This document shows, one piece after another, positions 1 to 11,511 of a stretch of 64,000 nucleotides of DNA; within the stretch, counting starts at the first letter, position 1, and each line of letters starts with the position of its first letter. Source of the DNA: Sialis fuliginosa (taxonomy: Eukaryota; Arthropoda; Insecta; Megaloptera; Sialidae); contig OY540814.1 of the NCBI GenBank assembly GCA_961205875.1, positions 7,422,993-7,486,992 on the forward strand. The letters are read 5' to 3'. The position numbers were made by a program, and so were the translations under genes. The notes beneath the pieces are model-generated. The model had not been told where the DNA came from. It searched no databases and saw only the letters and a list, made by a program, of their open reading frames with translations.

Positions 1-470
1 GACGTAAGAACAATATATATTACAACACATAAATATCATGAAACCAACCCATCAACATTATGTTTACGCGTTATTCGCATTCTGACATTTAAATATTGCT
101 CTATACGTGAAGCCGTTTCATTCAGCGTATTGAAATTATTCGAAATTATTATCGTACAGCGAAGTCAATTTAATAAATACAGAACATTTCATCTCGTCAT
201 TATGTCTGTTGACTTTCTAGAATGCTGTGAGACATGTTAACCTGATCAATGTATTCTTAAAATAAATTGTAAATTGGATTATCGGAGATGACGATTTAAA
301 AATATAAAAATCGGAATTTCTGTTACAGTGTTTTCCAATATTTATATCAAATCCGTTTAGCTTTGTTTCAAGTGTATCTCTTAAATTAATATATATTACT
401 AAAAAAATCACCTTACTAAAATCTAACGTTTTATGATTAGTTATATGAAAATGTATGTATGTGTATGTTT
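1..470. other. AT-rich intergenic DNA
   Basis: I see no convincing gene, splice-bounded exon or repeat end here. The open frames present are short and have the amino acid composition of translated AT-rich DNA. Confidence 0.5.
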
Positions 471-949
471 GTCTCCTGAATCCTTGTCATACGCATAATA
501 CATGAACCACTGAACATATATTAATGAAACATGGTTGGATGGTTGGGTCTGGCATGAGGACGGTCCCATTTTAAAATCATCAAAATCGTGTATAAGGGGG
601 AGGGGTGACATCCTAAAATATTTATTTTTTCAAGATATCTCAATGACACATGTTACGTGACAATTTTATAAAATATTTTTTGTAGAGAATTCAATTTTCT
701 ATAATATAGGTCTACAACGTTTGTTGTAAAATATTCTTTTACAAAGATTTATTTCAATCTACTTTAAAAATCGTCATTTGTTTTTTAAATTACTAATTTT
801 TTTTAGTAAAATTGTATAAAATGAAATGGTTAACTAATTCCAGGCAGTTTATCTGAACACTTTATCGGTTTTTATTTAAATTGTTCAATAATTAACTACC
901 TTTGGTAAATTTAGCACTAAGAAGCACTGTACATTTACTTGGTAGATAT
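471..949 (-). repeat. Left arm of a 2.5-kb inverted-repeat element
   Basis: Read on the minus strand, this stretch matches 2376-2991 in order: the TTGTCATACGCAT block, the GAGGACGGTCCCA block, the pyrimidine-rich CCCCTCCCCC block, and the TTCAGATAAACTGCCTGG block near the inner end. The two arms therefore face each other around a 1.4-kb spacer. They differ by many substitutions and by a deletion in the right arm, so the structure is old or made of two separate opposed insertions. The family recurs at 47216-47622 and 63061-63420. No coding capacity is visible. Confidence 0.75.
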
Positions 950-2375
950 ATTTTTTTATAATATCTTTTATATAAAAATAAATCAAGAGATAATTCAATG
1001 AATAATTTAATTTAAATGTAAAGAAAAAATATTTCTCATATTGTTTTAATTTGGATTTATTTTCATAAAATTTTTAGAGCACATTTTTAAGAAATGTATT
1101 TTTATATGGCTTTATTCACTAAAAGCACTTAAAATAAATCAATCATTCATAAGTTATAAAATGGAATACTAAGAAATATATATATAATCTAAGTATCTAT
1201 CTTTTGAAATGTGATTTTATATTATACTTCAAATATTAATTAACGATAATTCAAAAGTTTGTTTTGAACTAATAATGAAGGAAAGGAAATATTATGTTTA
1301 ATATCAAAAAATAATTAAATGAATGTTATATTGATTTAAGATTTAAAAAAATAATTTTAATTAAAAGTTAAAAAAAACAAAATATATGTATTATTTTGTA
1401 TTGTATTATATACATTCATGACATTTTTAAGAGCATAGTTAAACTGACTGAAATGATTAATAAAATGCTAATTTTAATGAGTTAAATAATACTAATAAGT
1501 TAAGTAAAATAAGTTAAATAAAACTATATCATAATTTATTATATTATTATACATTAAATTATTATATATAATATTATATATATTATTTCATGGTAATTTT
1601 GGTAATTTTGAAGGTACCGGCTCAAATCTACTTTAAAAAAAACGTAAAAGATGAGTTTTTTTTATCAAATATCATTTGATTACAATTATATTAGATATAT
1701 AAGTAAGTATACACTGTAGTTAACATACAATCTCAATATATCTTTTCTTATTTTATTTATAATGATGAATGCCGATGCAAAAAAGTTTAAGGTTATGCAT
1801 CCGTTTCATCAAAAAAATTAAATTTCAAATTCGAGAGAAAAATCCTTATATCGTCCCCCGGGAAGTTATGGATATCGTTTAATCGATTGTAACATTTTTT
1901 GTTATTTTTTTCAATAATCTTGTTTTATTTTCAAATAGATCTAGACCAGTGCCTAAATCCGGGTCATACATTTATATGCTCTGTCTGCTTTCAATTTAAG
2001 ACTATTAAACCAGATCAGAAGTATATTTTTCAAAATAGTTTCTATTATTTTGTGATGATAATGTACATAACACTAATATCGTCCTCGGGGACGATATGTG
2101 GAGCCCAAATACATATTATTATAAAAATATTACTTGTTTTTGTTTAAGCTAATCTTACAACGTATAACCAAACTGATTGATAACAATTTCAAATAAAGGT
2201 ATAAATCATTATTTTTATTTTTGATATATCACTAAAAATATGGAAAATATATAGGATTTAAAAAAGTGGACGGTATTTGGCGACTATACTTTATATAGTA
2301 AGTAGGTATTATAAACCTAATTTGATCGATTTTACTTTCAAATTTTCGAACTCTTTTAAAACCGTGTAAAAAACA
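950..2375. other. AT-rich spacer between inverted arms
   Basis: Long A/T runs and short AT palindromes (for example around 1530-1590) fill this spacer. A slightly less AT-rich patch lies at 1855-2110, but no open frame there has a recognisable protein or plausible splice sites. Confidence 0.45.
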
Positions 2376-3172
2376 TCTGCCAAGTAAATGCACAGTGCTT
2401 CCTCGTGCTAAATTCACTAAAACCGATAGTGTTCAGATAAATTGCCTGGCATTGGTTAACCATTTAATTTTTATACAAATTTTACTAAAAAATCTTAGTT
2501 CGAAATTTTTCTTAAAACGCACCTGAATATTTTTTTCATATATTTTTAATTTTTTAACAATTTCAATCTAAATCTAAATTTATGCAAATGTCAAAATGAC
2601 ATTTAAGACGTCAAAGTGACATTTAAAACGCCAAAATGACATTTAATATATCCAATCAAATATCAATTTAGAAAAACAAAACACGAATTTTTAAAATAAA
2701 TTGAGGTAAATCTTTGTAAGAGAATATTTTACAACAAACGTAGTAGACCCATATTATAAGAAATTTAATGCTCTACAAAAAATATTCTATAAAATTTTCT
2801 CGTAACATGTGTCGTTCTTGAGATATCTTGAAAAAATAAATATTTTGGGGTGTCACCCCTCCCCCTTACACACGATTTTGATGATTTTGAAATGGGACCG
2901 TCCTCAAACCAAACCCAACCATCCGACCAAGTTTCAATAATATCGGTTCAGTGGTTCATGAGTTATGTGTGTGACAAGGATTCAGGGGACAGACGGACGG
3001 ACGGACGGACGGACACACGGACAAACAGACAGACACGGAACGAAAAGTGTTTGTTTTGACGTGAAACGGATAAATTAATTTAAAATTTTGAAATTGGAGA
3101 ACTTTTTTTTTGTCTCAATCTGAAACGATCACATAGCTTCTCGTATCTTCGATATTGCGAGGAAGCAAAAAT
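2376..3172 (+). repeat. Right arm and tail of dispersed repeat
   Basis: This is the plus-strand copy of the family. It runs from CATCTGCCAAGTAAATG through the CCCCTCCCCC block and TGGTTCATGAGTTATG to a GACG simple repeat, then on to a tail ending CGATATTGCGAGGAAGC. The same tail closes the copy at 47216-47622, which fixes the natural end of the element at about 3172. The tail is absent from the left arm (471-949), so the inverted pair is asymmetric. It could be a non-autonomous DNA element or a retroposon 3' end; no transposase or reverse transcriptase is visible. Confidence 0.7.
2991..3014. repeat. (GACG)n microsatellite
   Basis: About six GACG units lie near the 3' end of the dispersed repeat. 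Shorter versions occur at the same place in the copy near 47457 and in an unrelated family at 50349 and 54057. Confidence 0.9.
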
Positions 3173-3776
3173 TTAACGTTTCTATATTAGTAAATTGGAA
3201 CAACACATTACTGAAAAATATTTTTCATAAAGTAAAAAATACCCACACGAAAAAATAAATAAAGAAAAATTTCGTATAGTCGTATAATAGAAATAACAAT
3301 GATATATCATAGGTCATTTGGCAATTGAAAGTTTTGTTGATTGACTTTGTTGGGTTCACTGATTTTTTTTAAACATTGAATATAAACGGAAGTTTTCTTT
3401 TACCAATGTAATATTGAGAAGTATTTGAAATTCGCTAACATATCTTACATTGAATTGATATAAAAAAATTTCGTGAAATCGAGTTATAGCAAAAGGTGAA
3501 AGTGAATTTATAGAAAATAAATAAACGAATGTACACAGAACGAAAAGCATTACAACGATATCTACGGATATTGCAAGTTTTTGCTTAAAATGCTAGTTGT
3601 AAAAATAAATATTATAAATTGATTTTTTTATACCATTTTTATAAATATTTTAGTTTCAATTTACTAAATGTATTAATGCTTAAGATTTTCGTAGTTTCTG
3701 GTTTCAGAGTGTAAACTGCAATTTAATATTCATTTTCATTTTTTAAATAACATTTTTAAAATTTTGATTCTGAAAT
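3173..3776. other. AT-rich intergenic DNA
   Basis: No gene, repeat boundary or structural signal could be supported here. Confidence 0.45.
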
Positions 3777-4455
3777 AAGGTAAGGGCACCAGTTATGGCC
3801 GCTATAACAGCAAGTTTTCGTTTTTTTTTTTGGATTAATGAACTTGTTTTTTGTAATTTCCATGAACTCATGTTAATAATAAAACAAGTAACTACACTCA
3901 CGGAAAAATTAAAAGACCACCTAAATTTTTCGAAATAATTGCTCATTTTCAAAGTAGTAGGTCAAATATGATCTTTTCTTTACTAATAGGGTATGAAAAT
4001 TGAAGGAAATTTTATCTTCTAAGGGAATTTAGGGGTATTTTTGTGTTATTAAACTTATTTTTGTGACCAAACCGCGGTTTAAAAAAATAATTTTTTTTTG
4101 CAATTTTGAAAGTTACCCACGGGGATGTTTAATTTTTTTTTCTGAAATTTAAAGGTAACGCTTTTGTAGGAAATTTTCTCAACTTTAAAATGCTTTTTTC
4201 AAATTTGTTTTAGCATTTTTTCGTGTCGCGATATTCGAGTTTTAATGAAAAAAGTACCAAAAAGTTTTAAACGACCATAAAGGGCCTAATTTTGGTCGCA
4301 CAGAAAAGAAAAAAAATAATATTAAAGCTTAAACAATCACCTTTTGTCTATGTTAGTAATCAAATATCAACACATATTACTAATTCAGTATACATTTAAT
4401 TAAAAATTTGCCATTACTGGGGTCCTTGCCATGTACGCAACCAGTAATTATTATT
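3777..4455 (+). mobile_element. Non-autonomous element, copy 1 of a two-copy family
   Basis: The left end (AAGGTAAGGGCACCAG, then TGGCCGCTATAACAGCAAG) aligns with the left end of the element at 12817-13519, and so does the block ATCAAATATCAACA near the right end. The right terminus here is more decayed than in the other copy: ACTGGGGTCCTTGCC replaces ACTGGTGCCAGTCCC. No coding sequence is visible. The copy lacks the nested 139-bp insertion seen in the second copy. Confidence 0.65.
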
Positions 4456-4836
4456 TTTATTCATCTCAAAAAGGCTCTAGATGAAATTATTCTATTAAAT
4501 TCCATTTACAAAACAGCTTGAATATTTTAACAGGATCATGAAAATATTAATTTTGGAAGTTTTTATGAAACGCTGATATGTACAAAAACCTTTTTTTAAT
4601 GATCCAACTTTATAATTTATATGTTTTCCGTGTTCCATTTTCCGACAGTTAAACATTTGAAGTATTGTACAGCACAAATACAGATGGCTATTTAGTGTTA
4701 TTTATAACTGCTTTACGAAAAAGTATTTAATATATTACATATACTATGTATTTTATATAAAATAAATTTAAATATTTTATGTTTTACTCTTGTAATTTAA
4801 ATGTTAAATATACTTATACCAGTATTATTAAGAAGC

Positions 4837-5000
4837 CAACAAAAATTTGTTAACTCACAAGCACTTTAACGGGGTATTATGTGATATTGTCTATGGATTT
4901 ATTTTGGAACTTAGATATGTGGTACTTAAATTTACTTAAACGTAGTTGGTGGCTGACCGTACAAGATATTTTTTATATATTATATCACCGCTGTTTTTAT
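4837..5000 (+). repeat. Partial copy of the AGGAGCTAACAAATTT family
   Basis: The sequence AACAAAAATTTGTTAACTCA, followed by CAAGCACTTT, GTATTATGTGATA and CTATGGAT, matches in order the left part of the inverted-repeat element at 28827-29157. This copy is diverged and lacks a clear right terminus. Confidence 0.55.
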
Positions 5001-5670
5001 ACTGGACACACACACAAAAATGTTTATGCTACAAATTATATTTAAATTAAATTTGAAGTCTTATTAAAAATATCTCTAAAAAATGACATACAGTTAATTA
5101 TTTTTTTTACTGGACCTTTTCATGGTGAAATAACTAATTTATATTATATAATATATAATATTATTATATTATATAATATTTAATCAATAAAGGTATGTAA
5201 AAAATCAAAAAGTCAGATAAATTGGGTAGGTATGTATATTGGTTAAAAATAATATGAAAATATAAATGAAAAAGATTGTTTTTTGATTCTTTCAGTTTTG
5301 CTCTTAAGTTAGGCAACCTACTCGCATAAAAACATTTATCTAACTGTTATAACGTTTAATCAATCAATCATATATGAAATATTTTATTCCTCTTATGAAA
5401 GTTACGATAAGTTTCGTAACAGCTGCGATATTTGTGATTGATCTATTTGTTTTTATGAATCTCTGTACTTACTTTTGTTAGTCGATGTAAACACGATGAA
5501 GGATATTTACTGCTTTAATAGAATCATTCATAAAATTGAAATCTTTATTGTATATTATACAATTAAGATATGTTGCATATTTTGTAAAATAATAGCATTT
5601 CAAGTTTTGTAGTTTAAATTAAATTTATACTTATTAAAACTTAAGTAACGAATATGGTTATCATTTAAAG
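5001..5670. other. AT-rich intergenic DNA
   Basis: Only an AT palindromic tract around 5133-5178 stands out; no gene is supported. Confidence 0.45.
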
Positions 5671-5740
5671 CAGAGATCCCCAACTCTATACCCACATAAT
5701 GGCGCCCGCCTGCCGACCGTTCTACGTGTGCCCACCGCTG
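5671..5740 (+). repeat. hAT-like 5' terminus fragment
   Basis: CAGAGATCCCCAACTC followed by a GC-rich CGCCCGCCTGCCGACC block resembles the terminal inverted repeats of hAT non-autonomous elements (CAGxG...CCAAC). I could not find a matching right terminus, so the element is probably truncated. Confidence 0.4.
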
Positions 5741-5969
5741 TGTTAAAACGATAAAAAAATTTAAGTTTTTAATAAAATGTTTTGTCTCCTGGCCAAATTA
5801 ATCGTAAGAAAACTGAAAAAATTGGAAATATGTATAACAAGAAAAATTATTAGTGCACGTATTTTTTGAATTTATATGTTTTCTAATAAACGAACTATAA
5901 AATATATAACATGTGGTTTTTAATTTAGCTAAAATTAAATTAAATTAGTATAAACGAATAATTGAAAAA

Positions 5970-6405
5970 CTATACGGTACGGGACACTAGAAAGTCAGAA
6001 TCGCTTAAACAAATTCCAAATATATTAAGACAAACATCATCGGTTATATATTTTTATGGCGGAGCTTAATATATTGTAGTTACATCATTTTAAATAAAAA
6101 CACAAATATACGTCCATTTCATCAACATATTTAAATACTAAAATTCGGAATATCAAATATTTATTGCCACAGAATTTACTTATACAATTTTCAATGGATT
6201 ACATAATAATTTAATCGCACAAATATATAAACGAAGAGTTCTTTTTTATCTACTAAATGAGTTTCCAAATATCACTCATTGTTTGATACATCGAGAATAG
6301 ATTTAAATATTATAATAATCAAATGGGAGGAGCCTACTAAGTTTGTGATAAACGAATTTGAATGAAAACCGGTCGACGACTTTTGTATGCGACTATACAT
6401 ACCAA
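5970..6405 (+). repeat. Dispersed repeat, copy 1
   Basis: Direct-orientation match to 34728-35180. Shared blocks include GTCAGAATCGCTTA, AAACATCATCGGTTAT, AATATACGTCCATTTCAT, ATTTATTGCCACA and AGTTTGTGATAAACGAATTT. The copies are interrupted by small indels and an AT expansion in the other copy. No termini or coding potential were recognised. Confidence 0.75.
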
Positions 6406-7533
6406 GAATATAGTTAAAAAAATCCACATCGACTAAATCCAACCTTTAAACAGGAATCAATCTTTATATAATAAAATTCCCCATCAGTGTACGCTCATGA
6501 CATCAACTGATATTCACATACAGTTCATATCTCCGACCTTCCATCATCATTTTCTATCGCATTTTATGAGCTGATTTAGTTCCGCGTAAATCAGTATCAC
6601 CGTTCCATATATATTGTCACGTATACTCCGCTGGGTAATGCAGATATGGATACATCCAATATTCTCCAATATCCCAATAATATATCGCTCCTAATTTCAT
6701 ACTGGAGTACGCATGATCAAAGGTCTACACAAGACTTGTTATTAATTATTAATTTACATTCCTCTATGTATGCAATTTAACATTATTTAAAAGATAACTT
6801 CAAAATTGATAGAATCAGGGACTTGAATCGGAAATTATTTATAGTTTGAATTCGTTTCGGGTTCAAATATAAATTTTGGTTCGGGTTCAGTATAGTGAAA
6901 CTATTCAGGTTCAAAAACCGTTATTTTTTTAGGGTTCAGGTTCGGGTTCGGGTTCAAGTTTATAATTGAAAGAAAATGATTTTGCTCGAAAAAAATTATA
7001 ATTAACAAATAAAACATTTTCTAAAGAAGAAATAAACATTAATAGTCTTTAAAATATTGCTAGAAAAAGGCAAAAAATAAAATTACATTTAAAAGATTGA
7101 AATCTCTACTTTTTAGATATATGTTTGCAAATTGAAATGTAATTCAGTTATAGAATTTAAAAAAATGTGTAAATTTTAGATGTGGACTTGATAAGTCACA
7201 TCATACCATAAAATTCAAACATATTTCCAGATTGTACATTTTATAATCTCTTCTAAAAATCATTGGGGAAAAGAATAAAAAATTTTAAAATAACTTATTG
7301 AACCTTTTAAAAATATATGGTTACCGGTTATCCATGAAACGTTCAGATTTAGATTCAAATTCGTTTACTTTGAAATATAGCGGTTCGGTTCGGGTTCAAG
7401 TTAATGAAAAATACGGGCTTTTTCGGGAATTAATTAATTGTGGAATTACGACCTTTTATCCAGCTGGTTAATTAATTAACTGCATGTGCGACGTAGTACT
7501 CGAGAACTATCAAAGATCTTACAAGTTCATATA
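6406..7533. repeat. GGTTC-rich low-complexity region
   Basis: Runs built on GGTTCGG or GGTTCA occur at 6857-6912, 6932-6957 (GGTTCGGGTTCGGGTTC) and 7381-7398 in otherwise AT-rich DNA. The phrase recurs on one strand only. Either it is a degenerate simple repeat or the core of a repeated element. It is not a canonical insect telomere (TTAGG) array. The remainder of the interval shows no gene. Confidence 0.5.
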
Positions 7534-9811
7534 GTACGGGAGGCAGCGTTGCATTTTTCATGGTCATTTCAGGTCGATCAATTATAAGTAGAATCAATTG
7601 TTTAAATATATATAATGATAGAATCAAGGGTCAGCAGGCGCACCAGCGGTGGACCGAGTGGTGAAAAATTGTTGATTATGTAAAAAAAAAATCCAAAAGT
7701 CATTTCAGTTTATAGTCATAGTTCAAATAATAATAATAATAATTATAAAAATAGTCAGCAGGATAGATAATAGTGGATTATATGTCAGCAGCCTGATTAA
7801 AAAAAGTTAACTCACATCTTTTTTCACAAACCCCATTGAGTGGGATGTCATTTGATAGGTCTTCTAAAATGCAACAAAAAATGTTATATGACATTTTGAT
7901 TTTAACCCTTCAGTCACGATATATTTTCGTTCAAAGTCGTGATCAGAGCGTCCCCTCACTCTATTTTCTAAATTATCAATATAAAAAATCTGAAAAAATT
8001 CGAGAATGTAGCTTTTAATTAGTACTTTCACCAAAAATTATAACGAACACTGTCAAAATTATTTTGAACCCCCCTACCGTAGACTGAAAAGTTAACTCAC
8101 ATTTTTTTTCACAAACCCCATTGAGTGGGATGTCATTTGATAGGTCTTCTAAAATGCAACAAAATATGTTATATGACCTTTTGATTTTAACCCTTCAGTC
8201 ACGATATATTTGCGTTCAAAGTCGTGATCAGAGCGTTCCCAGCCTAAATAGACCTGATTAAAAAAAATTAATTTCATTTGATTTTAAGTCGGATGAAACT
8301 TATACAGGTCGTTATTTATGTTAAAAAAAATAAGAAAAAAAGTCAGCAGGTAATCCGACAGGGGAAAGATCGTCAGCAGGGGGATTGTAGGTGCAAACCA
8401 GGCATTTGACTATAATATAGAACAACCAAATGTATTATTCAGCTGACAACTTTACCCCCTTTAAATATTCTGCTGACCTTTTTTTTCATCAAATATACTA
8501 TTTAAATAACCTCTATAATTAATTTCAAGCGGCCTGATATCAATTTAATAACAAAAATATTCATTTTTATGTGTTTTTATATAGCATATGTAGACTATCT
8601 TCTATCACTCGACTTGCTGACAACTTTACCCCTTTTTAATATTGTGCTCTTTTTTATCAAATATATTATGTAAATGATATTTATGAATAATTTTAAGCGA
8701 CTAACAATTAATTTAGTCATAAAAGTTGTCGTTGCGATCTATTTCTAACGTACATGCGATTCTATGTTATAAGAAAATGAGAATTTAATATAACAGTTCG
8801 GATAGAAAATAAAATATGTTTTAAATTACATTTATTTAATTTTCAACAAAAAATGATATAATTTATGACAAAAAAGCTTTAATAATCACAACGATTCTCT
8901 TCGTTATCATCAGAATCTTCAGATGTGTCTGATTCAGATTCGGTGTCCTCGCTGCTGTCATCAGAAATTAGGGGGTCCAAAATTTTATTGACAGTGTTCG
9001 TTATAATTTTCAGTGAAAGTAATAATTAAAAGCTACATTCTGATTTTTTTTCAGATTTATTATATTGATAGTTTAGAAATTAGGGGGGGAGAACGCTCTG
9101 ATAACGAGATTTAAATGCAAATATGCCGTGACTGAAGAGTTAAAATCAAAAGATCATCTAACATTTTTTGTTTCATTTTAAGAGACCTATCTAATGACAT
9201 CCCACTCAATGGGTTAAATGAAAAAAAAATGTAAGTTCACTTTTCAGTCTACAGGAGGGGGGTCCAAAATAATTTTGACAGTGTTCGTTATAATTTTCGG
9301 TGAAAGTACTAATTAAAAGCTACATTCTCGAATTTTTTCAGATTTTTTATATTGATAGTTTAGAAAATAGAGGGGTGGGACGCTCTGATCACGACTTTGA
9401 ACGCAAATATATCGTGACTGAAGGGTTAAAATCAAAATGTCATATAACATTTTTTGTTGCATTTTAGAAGATCTATCAAATGACATCCCACTCAATGGGG
9501 TTTGTGAAAAAAAATGTGAGTTAACTTTTTTTAATCAGGCTGCTGACATATAATCCACTATTATCTATCCTGCTGACTATTTTTATAATTATTATTATTA
9601 TTTGAACTATCGGTGTACAAATTTTCAGACGACCTGAAATGACTTTTGGATTTTTTTTTTTTTACATAATCAACAATTTCTCACCACCCGGTCCACCGTT
9701 ACTGGACCTGCTGACTTTAGAATCCTTCATTGCCTAATTATAAACAACAAGTTTTGATGTGAATTTATCAACCTGAAATGATTGTGTGATTTGCAACGCT
9801 GCCTCCCGTAC
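7534..9811. mobile_element. 2.3-kb palindromic DNA element with TA flanks
   Basis: The termini are a 20-bp perfect inverted repeat, GTACGGGAGGCAGCGTTGCA on the left and its complement on the right, flanked by TA on both sides. The inverted identity continues through roughly 550 bp per arm, including oppositely oriented copies of a 250-280-bp unit (CATTGAGTGGGATGTC, then TTTTAACCCTTCAGTCACGA, then AGAGCG). A second, more internal pair of units lies near 8090-8240 and 9060-9250. GTCAGCAG occurs about five times forward in the left half, and CTGCTGAC or shortened forms of it about six times in the right half, with one exception near 8470. This looks like a subterminal binding motif. No transposase is present. 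A short acidic coding remnant lies in the spacer. The superfamily is unresolved. Confidence 0.75.
8879..8962 (-). pseudogene. Acidic Ser/Asp/Glu-rich C-terminal exon remnant
   Basis: On the minus strand a 27-codon stretch reads as a strongly acidic tail rich in Asp, Glu and Ser (DDSSEDTESESD, then EDSDDNEEN), ends in CDY and then a TAA stop. The base composition is far less AT-rich than its surroundings, and codon choice gives an unbroken low-complexity acidic segment, typical of the end of a nuclear protein. A possible 3' splice acceptor (CTGATGACAG) lies at its 5' edge. Upstream the frame merges into the repeat unit and hits a stop. It may be a captured or surviving terminal exon of the parent transposon's protein. 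No full gene is present. Confidence 0.35.
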
Positions 9812-10652
9812 TAATAGTCCTTATAGCCCATAATATGCTTTTTAGATATCTAGTGATTTTGATGTAGGTACTTTGCTTGGAAAGAAAATTTAACTTATAA
9901 ACCTATATTTGTGTGTACAATATTTGTACAGTAACCTGCCGCACTAAATTCAAGGGATTATTATTTATCGTTCTAAAAAATGGTATAACTTTATATACTC
10001 AATTCATCACTTTTAAAAATTTTGAATTTTTTGTTATAAAAAAATATTCACAAAAATAAATAAACGTTTGTCATATCGAATATTGAATGACTTTTTTATT
10101 TGTGAATAGCTGCTTTGAAGTCTGTTTAAACGGTAGATTTTTGGTATCACTACGTGGAAAGAATTTTTTTATATTTCCGTGTGAAATTGTACAAATGATT
10201 CGTTTTATGAATATAAATTATGTCAAACACATAAAAATTCTGTAAGAAAAATATAATGTGTGTATTTACATGTTCTGTACTGACTTTTTATTTTATCATG
10301 TTCTATATTAATGTTGATTTTTGATCGACGTATTTCATTATTCATCGTAAGTAAAAATAATAAAGTATAAACTAGATGTACTGCACCTATATACTTAATA
10401 ACATAGACTGTTATAGACCATGAAGATTATTATTATATTACACAATTTACACAACAGATATCTACCAGAAAAAAATACAATTTTCCTTTTTACATAAGGA
10501 TTTACTCTAGGATTTTCAAGAAATCGATTTTTTTATTGTTTTAAATGGTCTCTTAGGACCTCAAAAATGATATCCGGAAAAAATTATGGCCGGGAAATAT
10601 CTCTAAGTACTTGTTTTTCAAAGTTTAGTACAAGACCGCCAGGTTTGTTTTT
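9812..10652. other. AT-rich intergenic DNA
   Basis: No gene or repeat terminus could be supported. The segment lies between the palindromic element and the small gene that starts at 10712. Confidence 0.45.
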
Positions 10653-10660
10653 TATCGATA
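10653..10660 (+). promoter_or_regulatory. DRE-like motif TATCGATA
   Basis: A perfect TATCGATA octamer lies 52 bp upstream of the ATG at 10712. In insects this sequence (DNA replication-related element) is a known core-promoter motif of TATA-less housekeeping genes. The position relative to a plausible short 5' UTR is what makes it credible here. Confidence 0.4.
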
Positions 10661-10711
10661 ATTGTGCTAACTTTTGTTTTGTTTTGTGAGTGTTATTGAT
10701 TCGTTTTTATA

Positions 10712-11232
10712 ATGAGTGACAAAGTGTATGGTCATCAAAAAGGTGCAAAAGAGCACATACATACAGCAAGAGACCGAAAATATCTGGAAGAAGACCGCTG
10801 GTATCACGGATTAAAGGTATTGCAAAATTATTCATGATTTTCTACTACTCAAAACTTCAAACGCCTGTATCTCAAAACTGCATTTTTTAAGTTGGCCGGA
10901 AACATAACAATAAATATTGAATATATCTTGAATAATACATTGTCTATGGAAGTACGTAGGATTTTTTTTTATATTGCATAGTTCATTTGTTATTAACAAT
11001 TATCTGATGATTTGTTAGCCAAATTTTTCACTTTTCACTTTGGAAGTGCGCCATTTGGCCAAAAATTAATATATCGAAAAAAACCTACGTACTTCTATAG
11101 CAGTTATTATATATAAAAAAAAATTGCCTTATTATAATTCAAAAATTACAGGAGCTGTTTGTACGGCCGTGGATCCTGAAAAAACGGAAACGTCATCGGA
11201 AAAACGCTGCACAGCCGCCATTTTGTAATTAA
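10712..11232 (+). CDS. Unrecognised small basic protein, two-exon model
   Basis: Exon 1 (10712-10816) opens with ATG and gives 35 codons beginning MSDKVYGHQKGAKE, with a YLEEDRWYHGLK segment before a phase-0 donor, AAAG|GTATTG. A good acceptor (AAAAATTACAG) starts exon 2 at 11152, which continues in the same phase for 26 codons (ELFVRPW, then KKRKRHRKN) to a TAA at 11230-11232. The spliced product is 61 residues, hydrophilic, with a very basic C-terminal half. There is no signal peptide or membrane segment. I do not recognise the family. Both exons are markedly less AT-rich than their surroundings, and a DRE-like motif lies just upstream, which argues for a real gene. The intron is 335 bp and contains repeat-like CGCCATTTGG sequence. 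A second possible terminal exon lies at 11428-11511. It could also be a transposon-borne or pseudogenic fragment. Confidence 0.45.
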
Positions 11233-11427
11233 TCGCTTCAAAAAAAATTTTATACAGTCACTGATATAATAATATAATAAATACTCTTTATTGGAATCTC
11301 GATTTATTTTGTATTATGAATGTAACGTTCAATCAGGCGCCATTTCGTGAAAAAAAATTTTTTTATCAAAAAATTGTACCGAAGAGCAACATACATTAAC
11401 TTTTAAGAATTTATTTGAAATTTTCAG

Positions 11428-11511
11428 ATCAATCGATTGCCAGTAATCCTGGGAACCGCATCGAGGGACATGTTTTATGCCGGCAACTACAGCAACGCTC
11501 CCAGTCGATAA
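11428..11511 (+). CDS. Alternative terminal exon of the 10712 gene
   Basis: After a strong pyrimidine-rich acceptor (GAAATTTTCAG) there are 27 open codons, then TAA at 11509-11511. Joined directly to exon 1 (phase 0) it would end a 62-residue protein in RDMFYAGNYSNAPSR instead of the basic tail. In the other phase, reached through exon 2 by a donor at CATTTT|GTAATT, a different open frame is also possible, so the frame is not settled. GC content is much higher than the flanks. The product is not recognised. Confidence 0.35.
   Translation: MNRLPVILGTASRDMFYAGNYSNAPSR

Noticed and set aside
7836..8018. 60-aa frames, nearly identical at 7836-8018 and 9313-9495
   Set aside because: They arise from the repeat unit present in both arms of the palindromic element; other copies of the unit (48668-49512) break the frame, so they are not coding.
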